From positions 1 through 32,783 of the forward strand of contig CAJQPP010000067.1 of NCBI GenBank assembly GCA_905480235.1: DNA of 32,783 nucleotides, written 5' to 3'. Source of the DNA: an uncultured Pirellulaceae bacterium. GTDB taxonomy: Bacteria > Planctomycetota > Planctomycetia > Pirellulales > Pirellulaceae. Of this stretch, positions 1 through 8,678 are shown one piece after another. Every line of letters begins with the position of its first letter. Positions within the stretch are counted from its first letter, which is position 1. The notes beneath the pieces were generated by a model. It worked only from the letters and a program-made list of their open reading frames with translations. It was not told the origin of the DNA and searched no databases. The position numbers and the translations under genes were made by a program.

Positions 1-1
1 G

Positions 2-727
2 CCCTCGGGTTGGGAAGTCGACGAAGACATTTTGCCGTTGACGGGTGAAGAAGGGATTCCAGGCTGGGGTTGGGCAACGCGTATCCTGCCTTACATGGAA
101 CAGGATAACGCTTACAACCGGTTTGATTTTTCCGAACACGTGGACGAGATCGATTTCAGTTCGCTTCGCGAACACGTTATTTCGACCTTCCTGTGCCCCT
201 CTGACCCGTCACCGGCAGTAATGCAGTGGGAATGGATAAACGAAGATTTTGAGCACGATCATGGATTCGCTTTTATCCACGATGACGACGATCACGATCA
301 TGAGGATCTAATGGTGTCCCGCTGTAACTACAGCGGAGTCTTTGGAATTATGGAAATTGAAGGCAATGAAGAAACCGGCGAAGGGATATTTTTTGAAAAT
401 AGTAAGACTCGTTTCCGTGGCATTACAGACGGGCTGAGTAACACGCTGATGTGCGGTGAGCGTTTGGCGACTCGCGGGACGGTAACTTGGGTGGGAGCGG
501 ATCCCCATATTGAAGAGGGTGCGGCAAGGATTGTCGGCACGACTGATCATATCTTGAACGACTCGGAAAACGGCCATTTCGAGGACTTCGCAAGTGCTCA
601 CCCCCAAGGTGCCAATTTCTTGGTAGCTGACGGTTCGGTCCAGTTCATTACCAATTCTATCGATCTCAACCTGTATCAATCGCTTTCGACGCGATCAGGT
701 GGTGAGGTTGCCAACTTCAATTATTAA
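2..727 (+). CDS. DUF1559 domain protein, C-terminal part (5' end outside window)
   Basis: The reading frame is open from the first bases of the window, so the gene starts upstream and only its C-terminal ~240 residues are present. DUF1559 proteins are a large planctomycete family with a type IV pilin-like N-terminus (off-window here) and unknown function at the cell surface. The family's hallmarks are visible: an early GWGWATRILPYMEQ stretch, a CGER turn near nt 452-463, and the C-terminal H-X9-DG signature (HPQGANFLVADG, about nt 598-633). An unusual insert at about nt 250-310 is rich in His and Asp (EHDHGF then IHDDDDHDHED), which could bind divalent metal. The next gene starts about 160 nt downstream, so it is probably a separate unit. 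Family assignment is secure; role is not known. Confidence 0.9.
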   Translation, partial: PSGWEVDEDILPLTGEEGIPGWGWATRILPYMEQDNAYNRFDFSEHVDEIDFSSLREHVISTFLCPSDPSPAVMQWEWINEDFEHDHGFAFIHDDDDHDHEDLMVSRCNYSGVFGIMEIEGNEETGEGIFFENSKTRFRGITDGLSNTLMCGERLATRGTVTWVGADPHIEEGAARIVGTTDHILNDSENGHFEDFASAHPQGANFLVADGSVQFITNSIDLNLYQSLSTRSGGEVANFNY

Positions 728-886
728 TCCAAGCTTCAAAGAGTCGGGTCAGCGGACGCTGAGGACCGAGATTAAAGCCGGCAAAAAGGAATGGGGTGGA
801 ATCGTCAACGGGATTTCACCCCATCTCTCGTTGAAATGCCCATCAGTGGCATTGCTGATTTTGGCTGGAGTTGCCATCATCTTGGC

Positions 887-2170
887 ATGAATGCCGCAAG
901 GATTATCAAGAAAAAAAAAGAGGGTGAGCGTGTCAGCGATGCCGATTTGGCGGCGCTGATTCGTGGCTATGCGGCGGGGGAAGTGCCCGATTATCAGATG
1001 GCCGCGTTTGCCATGGCGGTCATTTTCCGCGGCATGCATCTCGATGAAACGGTGACATTGACTCGCGAAATGCGAGATTCCGGCAAGGTCATGCAATGGC
1101 CAGATTTTGATAAGCCGATTGTCGATAAACATTCGTGTGGCGGAATTGGCGACAAGATTTCCATTCCTCTTACACCCATGCTGGCAGCTTGTGGCATGGC
1201 CGTTCCGATGATTTCCGGACGAGGCTTGGGGCCAACCGGCGGCACCCTGGATAAATTAGAGTCGATCTCCGGATTTCGCACGGACTTGTCGATCGAAGAA
1301 TTGCAAAGCCAAGTGCGGAATGTGGGATGCGCGATAACGGGTACCACGCACGAAATTGCACCCGCAGATCGCGAACTCTATGCCTTACGAGACATCACCA
1401 GCACCGTAACTTCAGTGCCGTTAATTACCGCGAGTATTCTTAGCAAAAAATTGGCTGAGGGTCTCGAAGATCTGGTCCTTGATGTGAAATGGGGCAGTGG
1501 TACGTTCATGAAGACCATTGCCGAGGCCGAAGATTTAGCGAATTCCATGGTGGGTGTGGCGAGTCGGTTGGGAGTCAAAGCTTCGGCTCTGATTACTGAC
1601 ATGAACCAGCCTTTAGGCTCGGTGGGTAATGCCATCGAAATTGAAGAGAGCATCGATATTTTGAAAAACGAAGTGGATGCCGATACGATCACACTCACGA
1701 TCGCATTAGGAACCGAGTTGTTATTGGCCGCTAAGATGGTGGATTCCAGTGATCAGGCGATTACGATGTTGGCCAATTCCATTCGCAGCGGAGCTGCTTA
1801 TGAAAAATTCGAAGAGATGGTAGTCGCCCAAGGTGGTGATCTTTCGGTGCCTAGGCCGATTTCAAAATTGCATGTCCTCAAAGCCAACCGCGATGGTGTT
1901 GTCTCCGCCGTTGACGCTGAAGCACTCGGTTGGGCGGTGATCGATATGGGAGGCGGCCGAAAAGTCATCGAGGACAAGATCAACCATGCGATTGGATTGG
2001 AATGGCTTTCTAAAATTGGAGACACCGTGGAACGCCATCAACCCCTGTTGCATGTCTATTGTACCGACGCGAGTTATGCCAAAGTGAAGCCGGATTTAAT
2101 GAAGGCGATTACGCTTTCCGACGATCCCGTTGAGCCACCAAGTTTAATTGTCAAACGTATCTCGGGTTAA
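887..2170 (+). CDS. deoA: Thymidine / pyrimidine-nucleoside phosphorylase
   Basis: Catalyses phosphorolysis of thymidine, deoxyuridine or uridine to the base and (deoxy)ribose-1-phosphate in cytoplasmic pyrimidine salvage. The 427-residue product has the usual family length (about 430-440). It carries the family signature SGRGLGPTGGTLDKLE (about residues 106-121), the upstream phosphate-site stretch VDKHSCGGIGDK, and the YALRDITSTV...LITASILSKKLAEG substrate region followed by DVKWGSGTF. The ATG at 887 is chosen because homologues begin right at the following NAARIIKKKKEGE helix; the frame is open to 791 but the extra 32 residues match nothing in the family. The ribosome site before 887 is weak. 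In the signature, Pro stands where E. coli DeoA has His (GLGHTGG). Sequence alone does not decide between thymidine-specific (DeoA) and broad (Pdp) activity. Cytidine deaminase follows after 40 nt, probably in the same operon. Confidence 0.93.
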   Translation: MNAARIIKKKKEGERVSDADLAALIRGYAAGEVPDYQMAAFAMAVIFRGMHLDETVTLTREMRDSGKVMQWPDFDKPIVDKHSCGGIGDKISIPLTPMLAACGMAVPMISGRGLGPTGGTLDKLESISGFRTDLSIEELQSQVRNVGCAITGTTHEIAPADRELYALRDITSTVTSVPLITASILSKKLAEGLEDLVLDVKWGSGTFMKTIAEAEDLANSMVGVASRLGVKASALITDMNQPLGSVGNAIEIEESIDILKNEVDADTITLTIALGTELLLAAKMVDSSDQAITMLANSIRSGAAYEKFEEMVVAQGGDLSVPRPISKLHVLKANRDGVVSAVDAEALGWAVIDMGGGRKVIEDKINHAIGLEWLSKIGDTVERHQPLLHVYCTDASYAKVKPDLMKAITLSDDPVEPPSLIVKRISG

Positions 2171-2210
2171 GCTGGAATTTAATAACCGCATTTCCGAATG
2201 AAGGACTGCT

Positions 2211-2615
2211 GTGAGTAAATTGACGACCCGTCACCTGTTTGATATGGCTTGCGAGGCCAGAAGGATGTCTCATTCGCCCTACTCCCATTTTGCCGTTGGA
2301 GCCTCCTTGGCCACTCAATGTGGGAGAGTGTTTACTGGCTGCAATGTGGAAAACGGAGCCTATGGCTTGTGCATTTGCGCCGAACAGGTCGCGATTACCA
2401 AGGCAGTGTCGGAGGGCTATCGTGAATTCGCAAGTCTTGCGGTGGTTGCGGAACCGAGAGCGACGCCGTGCGGCGCCTGTCGCCAGGTGATCGGTGAATT
2501 CTTCCCCGAGGATGCTTTAATCCATGCCTTCGCTGCGGAGGACTTTAGCAACCAGATAACCTGGACGCTGAGAGATTTGTTACCGGATCGATTTCAGTTT
2601 CACGAACACGGTTAA
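2211..2615 (+). CDS. cdd: Cytidine deaminase
   Basis: Deaminates cytidine and deoxycytidine to uridine and deoxyuridine in the cytoplasm; these are substrates of the phosphorylase encoded just upstream. At 134 residues it is the short, homotetrameric type. The zinc and catalytic residues are all visible: C56-A-E58 (in the CICAEQVAI stretch) and C87-G-A-C90 (PCGACRQ), with Cys56, Cys87 and Cys90 as zinc ligands and Glu58 as the proton shuttle. The CNVENGAYG substrate loop is also intact. Translation starts at a GTG with a GAAGGA ribosome site 5 nt upstream. The 40-nt gap from the phosphorylase and the shared strand argue for one transcript. Confidence 0.95.
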   Translation: MSKLTTRHLFDMACEARRMSHSPYSHFAVGASLATQCGRVFTGCNVENGAYGLCICAEQVAITKAVSEGYREFASLAVVAEPRATPCGACRQVIGEFFPEDALIHAFAAEDFSNQITWTLRDLLPDRFQFHEHG

Positions 2616-2678
2616 GGTTGGCCGGCAGACCTGAGATTGGAAGCGGGCTAGTCAGTTCACCTCGCAGACTCTGTGAAG

Positions 2679-2708
2679 GGTCTCCCCGGCGGTTGGGCCG
2701 AGGAGACC
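2679..2708. terminator. Hairpin between convergent genes
   Basis: GGTCTCC pairs with GGAGACC (7 bp), then a single c/a mismatch, then CGGC pairs with GCCG around a six-base loop. It lies in the 107-nt gap between the converging cytidine deaminase and M16 peptidase genes, where a terminator acting on both strands would be expected. There is no clear T-tract on either side, so intrinsic termination is only a suggestion. Confidence 0.5.
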
Positions 2709-2722
2709 ATCACACCTGACGT

Positions 2723-5476
2723 TTACTTCTCTTTGACGGCATCTTCTGGGTTAGCGTTCTCAAAATCACCTGCGGTGATCGTGATGAACTTCTTTTCGTT
2801 CAAGAGCCGTCGAGCTGCCGAATTGACTTGCTCTTTGGTGACACCTGCCATGCGGTCGAGACGTCCTCTTAAGTAAGATTCGTCACGATCATAGTTCTGA
2901 TATTGGTGCAGGACACCTGTCAGTTTTTGATCGCTGCCCAGCATATCTTCGATTGACTTGGCGTAAGAGATTTTGGCGGCTTCCAGTTCCTCGTCGGTTA
3001 CACCATTTGCCAAGTACTCATCGAATACTTCGTTGACCGTTGTCAGCAAAGCTTCGCGGTTGGCAGGGTTGGTGATCGCATAGGTCATGAAGGAAGCTGC
3101 GTAATCTTGGGCATCAGCTTGGAATTGACTTCCTACGGCATAGGACAATCCTTTTTCCTCGCGGACGCGTTGTCCCAATCGACTGGAGAGCGAACCACCA
3201 CCGAGGATATCATTGGCCAAGAAGAGTGCTTCCCAATCGGGATCGTCCGATCGAATGGGCATCGTCGTGGACATCAACATGATCGCATTGGCTTTGTCTG
3301 GCGTTTCAATCTTGACATCTTCGGGCGTGAAATCGAAATGGACCTCCGGGACGCGTTGGTAGGCTTGGTCAGTTTTCCAATCCGCTAGGCCGTCCTGGAT
3401 GCTGCTTTTTATCTGGTCCGAATCAATCGAGCCGACGGCCGTCAATTCACCTCGGTTACCAGCGAGGAATTCGTCATACAGTCGTTTGACGTCGGCAATC
3501 GTCGTGGCATTCATCCGTTCGACTTGTTCTTCCATGTCTAAGGCATAGTGGATGCTGTCAGGCTCCACGGGGTTTAGCTTTTTCGACATGGCAACGATCG
3601 CTTTCATTTGTGGGCTCGATTTCTGGGCCTCGATTTGTGCGATACGTCCTGTTTTCAGCAGCTTGAATTCTTCTTCTGGAAAGGCCGGGTTTCTCAAAAT
3701 ATCGATGACCAGATCGAGTGTCTCTTTAAGGAATTCCTTGCGACCCTTGACTGTAATTGTGACGAAGCCCTTGCCACCACTGGCGCCAATATCACATTTG
3801 AGTTCCGTTGTACGATCCTCGATTTCTTGACGCGAAAGCGAGGTCGTGCCTTTGGTCAACATTTGCGGCAACAAATCACAAGCCAGTAACATTTGGGGAG
3901 TGTTCAATGTTTCTTCCGTGCCGAATCGCAACGTTAGCTCCATGAAGAACTGCTCGCCGCGAGCCTGCTTGGGCAGCAAGGCGAACTTGATCCCCGAATC
4001 CAGGTCACCACGTTCGATCCGCGAAGCGATATTTTCGGGAGTGGCCTCAAAAGCCTCACCCGCTTTGACAGCTTCCCGCCCCTTATAATCCTTGACCAAA
4101 TCCGCAACACGGGGCGTCGACGGAATGCGACTTCGTTCCGGCTCTTTTGTGGGGACGAAAATCCCGACAGTGCGATTACTGTTTTTGAGGTATTTTTTGG
4201 CAACGCGATTGACGTCTTCAGGGGTGACTTTACTTAAGCGATCTCGGTGCAGGTAGAACAAACGCCAGTCACCATAGGCGGCCCAATCACTGAGCGTCAT
4301 GGTGAATTGCTCTGGGTTGGTAGGTGCTTCTTCCTTCGATTTAAGGATGTCGGCAATGGCACGCTTGACCTCTGCTTCAGTAACACCTTCGTCGACCACT
4401 TCTTGTAGCGAGGCGGTCATCAATTTGTTGAATTCGTCGACCTCGACGCCGTCTTCGATCTGTCCAAAACAAAGCAACATGCCGGGGTCGTAGCCGGCTT
4501 CGATGCGGCTGAAAACCGTGGATGCTTTTCCGGTTTTTACGAGGGAATTGTAGAGTCGACCGCTAGGTTCATCCCCTAGGATCCAATCAAGGATTTCCAC
4601 GGCGGCGTGATCCTCGTTGGCAACCGCAGGCACGTGGTATCCGAGTCCCAGTACGGGAACATCACCCGAACGACGCAATTGAACAACTCGCTCACCGTCC
4701 TGAACAGGCTCGGAGGTATACGTTTTTTCCAATTCCGAATCGGGGTTCTCCAAAGAACCAAAGTGCTTAACTGCCGAAGCCAATGCCTTTTCGGGGTCAA
4801 ATTTACCAGAGACCATGACCATGATATTGTCGGGTCGGTAGTATTTTTTGTAAAAGCGTTTCAGGTTGTAGATCGGCACCAGTTCAATATCGGCTTTGTT
4901 GCCGATGACGCTTTTTCCGTAATTGTGCCAATCAAAGCTGGCCGACATGATCCGCTGGAATAGGATCGAAATGGGATTATTTTCGCTGCGTTCAAACTCG
5001 CTGCGAACGACCGTCATTTCGGAAGCTAAATCCTCGGCCCGTACAAAGCAGTTCACCAATCGATCGGCTTCCATGGCGATCATCCAATCGACGTTCTCTT
5101 CGCTCGCTGGCAGGGTTTCAAAATAATTGGTGCGGTCATACCAGGTGGTCCCGTTCATATTCAGGACGCCCTTGTCTTTTAGTTCCTTGTCAATGTCTCG
5201 GTGTTTGGGGGTGCCTTTAAACAGCATGTGTTCCAGTAGGTGGGCCATGCCGGTTTCTCCATAGCCTTCGTGACGCGAACCCACAAAAACCGTCATGTTG
5301 ACCGTCGCGCTGGTGGATGACTCATCTGGCATCAATAAAACACGGCAGCCATTACTCAGGCGAAATTCAGTGACGCCTTCTACTTCAGCGATTTTTTTAT
5401 AATCGGATTGGCCATATGCGTTTGGAATGGTCAAACACAGCAGCACGAGGGCGCAGATGCACCTTGCAAATGTCAT
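2723..5476 (-). CDS. Exported M16 family zinc peptidase, two-domain
   Basis: A secreted or periplasmic insulinase-type (pitrilysin) zinc peptidase of 917 residues. An N-terminal signal peptide (hydrophobic core about residues 7-16, AYG-Q-type cleavage near 22) is followed by a first M16 half. This half holds the inverted zinc motif H79-L-L-E82-H83 and the third ligand Glu160, exactly 76 residues after the motif as the family requires. The second half (about 480-900) lacks a zinc motif but keeps the LGGGSLSSRLGQRVREEKGLSYAVG stretch that supplies the conserved Arg/Tyr of the inactive lobe. The gene therefore fuses what some bacteria encode as separate active and inactive subunits. The ATG at 5476 has AGGAGT about 8 nt upstream. 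It appears monocistronic, ending face-to-face with cdd. Substrate is unknown; short or unfolded peptides are typical for the family. Confidence 0.92.
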   Translation of the reverse strand: MTFARCICALVLLCLTIPNAYGQSDYKKIAEVEGVTEFRLSNGCRVLLMPDESSTSATVNMTVFVGSRHEGYGETGMAHLLEHMLFKGTPKHRDIDKELKDKGVLNMNGTTWYDRTNYFETLPASEENVDWMIAMEADRLVNCFVRAEDLASEMTVVRSEFERSENNPISILFQRIMSASFDWHNYGKSVIGNKADIELVPIYNLKRFYKKYYRPDNIMVMVSGKFDPEKALASAVKHFGSLENPDSELEKTYTSEPVQDGERVVQLRRSGDVPVLGLGYHVPAVANEDHAAVEILDWILGDEPSGRLYNSLVKTGKASTVFSRIEAGYDPGMLLCFGQIEDGVEVDEFNKLMTASLQEVVDEGVTEAEVKRAIADILKSKEEAPTNPEQFTMTLSDWAAYGDWRLFYLHRDRLSKVTPEDVNRVAKKYLKNSNRTVGIFVPTKEPERSRIPSTPRVADLVKDYKGREAVKAGEAFEATPENIASRIERGDLDSGIKFALLPKQARGEQFFMELTLRFGTEETLNTPQMLLACDLLPQMLTKGTTSLSRQEIEDRTTELKCDIGASGGKGFVTITVKGRKEFLKETLDLVIDILRNPAFPEEEFKLLKTGRIAQIEAQKSSPQMKAIVAMSKKLNPVEPDSIHYALDMEEQVERMNATTIADVKRLYDEFLAGNRGELTAVGSIDSDQIKSSIQDGLADWKTDQAYQRVPEVHFDFTPEDVKIETPDKANAIMLMSTTMPIRSDDPDWEALFLANDILGGGSLSSRLGQRVREEKGLSYAVGSQFQADAQDYAASFMTYAITNPANREALLTTVNEVFDEYLANGVTDEELEAAKISYAKSIEDMLGSDQKLTGVLHQYQNYDRDESYLRGRLDRMAGVTKEQVNSAARRLLNEKKFITITAGDFENANPEDAVKEK

Positions 5477-5609
5477 GGAAAGGGACTCCTGAGTCGAGAA
5501 TCCGCAAGCATTTCGGCCTGCGTAGGGACAGTGAATTTTCTTTAATATGCCTGCGAAGGCGTATCAGATTGTACCGGGAATCCGGTTTCCGTTCCTAGTG
5601 GTGCAACAC

Positions 5610-5639
5610 CCTATGCCCACCGGGAATGGCTGGCATAGG
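5610..5639 (-). terminator. Hairpin downstream of the DUF1080 gene
   Basis: CCTATGCC and GGCATAGG form a perfect 8-bp stem with a 14-base loop that contains a further CC/GG pair. It sits 47 nt beyond the stop of the DUF1080 gene and upstream of the M16 gene, on the same strand. It could end or protect the carrier/DUF1080 transcript. No T-tract follows, so the role is uncertain. Confidence 0.4.
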
Positions 5640-5685
5640 AGACCGATGGTTGCGATAACGCGTTGCTAACAGGGGGCGATCCCCA

Positions 5686-6384
5686 TTATTTCATCTGTAA
5701 AAACAAGTCCTTAAACTCGACTTTCATGGGAGGACCGGCGTGTAACTGGAGCGCTAGAATACCGATTGCTTCGGCGGCGTCTTTTTGATGGTCAATTAAC
5801 ACCGCGCTGACATTACCGTTGATGGAGTGCGTGAGTTTTGGACCAACGGCTGTAATTACCACTTCGTTCCAGTCGCCTTCTTTGATTCCATTCAAATAGG
5901 TTGCTTCGTCGACTTTCCCATCCTTGACGGTCTTGTTCCCTTCCGCATCAATTGTGACCTGCTTGCATCTTGGAACCAGGATTCCCCGTCCACCCTCGTC
6001 GTAGAAAATACCCGTGTAGGCGTTCTTGGCATCGAAATCGGCTTGATAGCCAACGACTCGAAAATCATCCTTGGGTTGGCTACGGATTTGCACGCCAGAG
6101 TTTCCCCCGTCCATGCGGAATTTGAAACGCATTTCGAAATCTTGGACATCCCCGGCGTCCCAGGTGAGGAATGTGTTGGCTTTTACAGGGTTTTCCGCTG
6201 TGGATTGACCGACAATGGCGCCATCCTCTACCCGCCAGAACTTTGGATCACCGACCCAACCGTTGAGCGTTTTTCCATCGAAAATAGAATGAGCGGGCTC
6301 CGCATCTTGGGCGGCTACCGGACTCAAGTTGATCATGAGCGGCGTCGAAATGATCGCTACGAGAATAACAGTCAGATTTTTCAT
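5686..6384 (-). CDS. Exported DUF1080 (3-keto-disaccharide hydrolase-like) protein
   Basis: A 232-residue exported protein with a signal peptide (about residues 1-25, ending near VAAQDAEP). The rest is one DUF1080 domain with the typical opening IFDGKTLNGWVGDPKFWRVEDGAIVGQST. The family adopts a concanavalin-like beta-sandwich and some members cleave 3-keto-disaccharides; many planctomycete copies are uncharacterised. Family motifs include the FRMDGGNSGVQIRSQP strand pair (about 90-105) and a C-terminal GPPMKVEFKDLFL strand. The start codon lies 2 nt after the stop of the MFS carrier gene, so the two are almost certainly co-transcribed. This suggests extracytoplasmic processing of a glycoside-like compound linked to its uptake (inference). 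Confidence 0.88.
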   Translation of the reverse strand: MKNLTVILVAIISTPLMINLSPVAAQDAEPAHSIFDGKTLNGWVGDPKFWRVEDGAIVGQSTAENPVKANTFLTWDAGDVQDFEMRFKFRMDGGNSGVQIRSQPKDDFRVVGYQADFDAKNAYTGIFYDEGGRGILVPRCKQVTIDAEGNKTVKDGKVDEATYLNGIKEGDWNEVVITAVGPKLTHSINGNVSAVLIDHQKDAAEAIGILALQLHAGPPMKVEFKDLFLQMK

Positions 6385-6386
6385 GA

Positions 6387-7913
6387 TTAGGCCTCGGCTA
6401 ATTTTGAGTTGGATTTTTCGAGTTCCGGATCCACTTTGAACATGGCGACGAAGATGATTAAGACCATAAACGCGAAGCCGGCAGGAATGAGCCAGATCAT
6501 TTTCCAGTCTTTCGCCTGCAGGGACTTGAGAGCCAATGCTTTTTGTTCCGCCTCGTTTTTCTCAATCAAAAGAGTGGTTGCATCATCAGAAGGTGATTTC
6601 CAAAAAGCGGCTACGAGTGCATCGTACTTGTCCGTTTCCATTTTCGTTTTCTGGTCAGCTTGTTTTGCTTCAAGCTCGGACAATGCGACATTCGTTTTCT
6701 CTTCGTTAGGCACAGCTTTGAGTGCAATGACCATGCTTTGTTTGTATTCAGCTTGTTTGGAGAATTGCGCGGATTCGGGCGGCGTAAATCGCTCTTCGAT
6801 TTGGCCAGCGATTTGGGCTCCCAAGAACATACCGAGCCCTAAAGTAAAGAAGACCAGCAATCCTTGGGCTTGTGAACGTACTTCATTGGGTGCTGCCTTA
6901 TCCGTATAAATTTGACCCGTGACGAAGAAGAAATCGTAGCAAATACCGTGTAAAACGACGCCCAGCAGCATCATTGAGATAACTCCGGTGGCGGGATCTC
7001 CGGTCACGGGTGAGCCAAATGCGAACAGAACGTAGCGTAACACCCAAGCCAGCATGCCCACGGCGAGCATCCATTTCACGCCCAAACGGACAAAGAAAAA
7101 CGGCATTACGACCATAAAGAAAATTTCCGACATCTGGCCGAAGGTCATTTTGAAAGCGGGATCTGAAACACCAGCCTGCTCGACCGCTCGCGCCGCCAAC
7201 TGATAATAAAAGGCAAGGGGGATACAAATCGCGAATGAACAAATCATGAATACCAGAAAGGATCGATTCTTGAAAAGCACCAACGCGTCAACGCCAGCCA
7301 ATTCCTTAAAGCTGGCGGGCTTACCCTTCGCAGGCGGTGGAGTGTGAGGCAGCGTGAAACTGAAAATCCCTAAAGCGACGGCGGCTCCGATAGCGAGGTA
7401 AAACATGTTGATGTTTTGATCCCACTGCGAAAATCCCCATGCTTTTGAGAAAGCGACTACCGATCCGGCTACGATCCAACCAATCGTGCCAAAGACGCGT
7501 ACCAACGGAAATTGTTTTTCCGTATCGGTCAAATTGTGCATGGACAGCGAGTTAACCAGCGAAAGAGTCGGGAAGAAGCAGAGCATGTAACCGAAGAGTG
7601 CCCAGTTAATCCAAGTCGCCGACGGTGCCGTATCCAACATCAGCGTAGTCGCGTAATACATGGCACCAGCCCCGAGCAGGTGCATGATCCCCAGCACTTT
7701 TTCGGTCGCAAAGTAACGGTCAGCAATAAAACCGACGAAAAAGGGTGAAATCATTCCGGCAATCGGTCCGACGGAATAAGTCCAGCCAAAATCCGACCCG
7801 TCAAATCCGAGGCCGCCCAAGAAATTGGGAGCCGTCACATACCAAGAGCCCCATATGAAAAACTGTAGAAACATCATGATGGACAGACGGATCATTATGC
7901 TCATTTTGTTCAT
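6387..7913 (-). CDS. MFS transporter, nucleoside:H+ symporter-like, with extended TM11-12 loop
   Basis: A 12-helix inner-membrane carrier of 508 residues resembling the nucleoside:H+ symporter (NupG/YegT) branch of the major facilitator superfamily. The opening MIRLSIMMFLQFFIWGSWYV resembles the start of that branch. The ATG at 7913 is preferred over an upstream in-frame start at 8009 because AAGGAA lies 6 nt before it and the first helix starts at once. Between the penultimate and last helices (residues about 372-468) is an inserted, highly charged, helix-forming stretch of nearly 100 residues, absent from classical NupG. With standard topology it would face the periplasm. The DUF1080 gene follows after 2 nt. 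The substrate could be a nucleoside (salvage genes lie 4 kb away) or a sugar derivative (DUF1080 partner); sequence does not settle this. Confidence 0.85.
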   Translation of the reverse strand: MNKMSIMIRLSIMMFLQFFIWGSWYVTAPNFLGGLGFDGSDFGWTYSVGPIAGMISPFFVGFIADRYFATEKVLGIMHLLGAGAMYYATTLMLDTAPSATWINWALFGYMLCFFPTLSLVNSLSMHNLTDTEKQFPLVRVFGTIGWIVAGSVVAFSKAWGFSQWDQNINMFYLAIGAAVALGIFSFTLPHTPPPAKGKPASFKELAGVDALVLFKNRSFLVFMICSFAICIPLAFYYQLAARAVEQAGVSDPAFKMTFGQMSEIFFMVVMPFFFVRLGVKWMLAVGMLAWVLRYVLFAFGSPVTGDPATGVISMMLLGVVLHGICYDFFFVTGQIYTDKAAPNEVRSQAQGLLVFFTLGLGMFLGAQIAGQIEERFTPPESAQFSKQAEYKQSMVIALKAVPNEEKTNVALSELEAKQADQKTKMETDKYDALVAAFWKSPSDDATTLLIEKNEAEQKALALKSLQAKDWKMIWLIPAGFAFMVLIIFVAMFKVDPELEKSNSKLAEA

Positions 7914-8678
7914 GTAGGATTCCTTGCAAGTGATTTGGGGTGGGGTTTGCGTATCGGTTACGTCAGGGAAATCACGCTCGTGTCCTGAATTTTTGAATAT
8001 TCTAACCACGACGCGAGCTGATTGACAGTCACGAGCGCGATCTCATTTTCAACCGTTTGAAGACTGGCGTTGCCTAACCCGAAAAAACGAAAGAGACTGT
8101 GACTAGGGCCTCTGAATAAGCGGGGCATACCAAGGCCGTTTTCGTTTTTGGGAATTTAACGTGCCGCGATCGACCATGGGCCGTTCCGTTTTGTTTCGTG
8201 GCGCGGGGGCTGATTATTCCCGGCGATCTTTTTCACCCCCATGGATTTTGGTTTGCTGCGGATATTTTCGTGCGAGTGAAGCCTGTGCGGTATCGCAGAT
8301 GGGAACGCGGTGTGTGGCAAGCTCTGCCAATTTTAATCAGGTATCAAGCGGTTAAAGCACGCAGGAAATTGCCTGCTTTCCTGTTTGTTTGGTTGGTTGC
8401 CGTGCGGGTCTCTGCCTGTTGGGTAACCCTGAAAAGTCACCACGCTTGTTCATGAAATCGGAGTTCGGCACGTTTGTGTCACAGGTAACGTTAGGGACGC
8501 CTCTTCAGCAGGAACGGAAGAATATAGCACCCTAATCCATTCTGATTTGGTTCGGAAGAAAGTATAAGGACGATTCAAATTTGGTTTCGGGGATGAATAT
8601 CAAACAAAAAATAACTATGATGACAGCCTAATCGCAGCAATTCTGCTAATAAGTTCAGGAGTAATGGAGGGTATCGCC
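7914..8678. other. Long divergent intergenic region
   Basis: This 765-nt gap separates the leftward carrier/DUF1080 unit from the rightward giant protease, so it should hold both promoters and the protease 5' leader. Short ORFs here on the plus strand (for example 8161-8455) have no recognisable protein features and poor starts, so they were not called. A 7-bp hairpin (CAGGAAA/TTTCCTG, 8362-8383) is followed by a T-rich stretch. No confident promoter could be assigned by eye. Confidence 0.5.

Noticed and set aside
8161..8455. Plus-strand ORFs before the giant protease
   Set aside because: No ribosome site, no protein-like pattern, and two frames overlap; most likely chance ORFs in a leader region.
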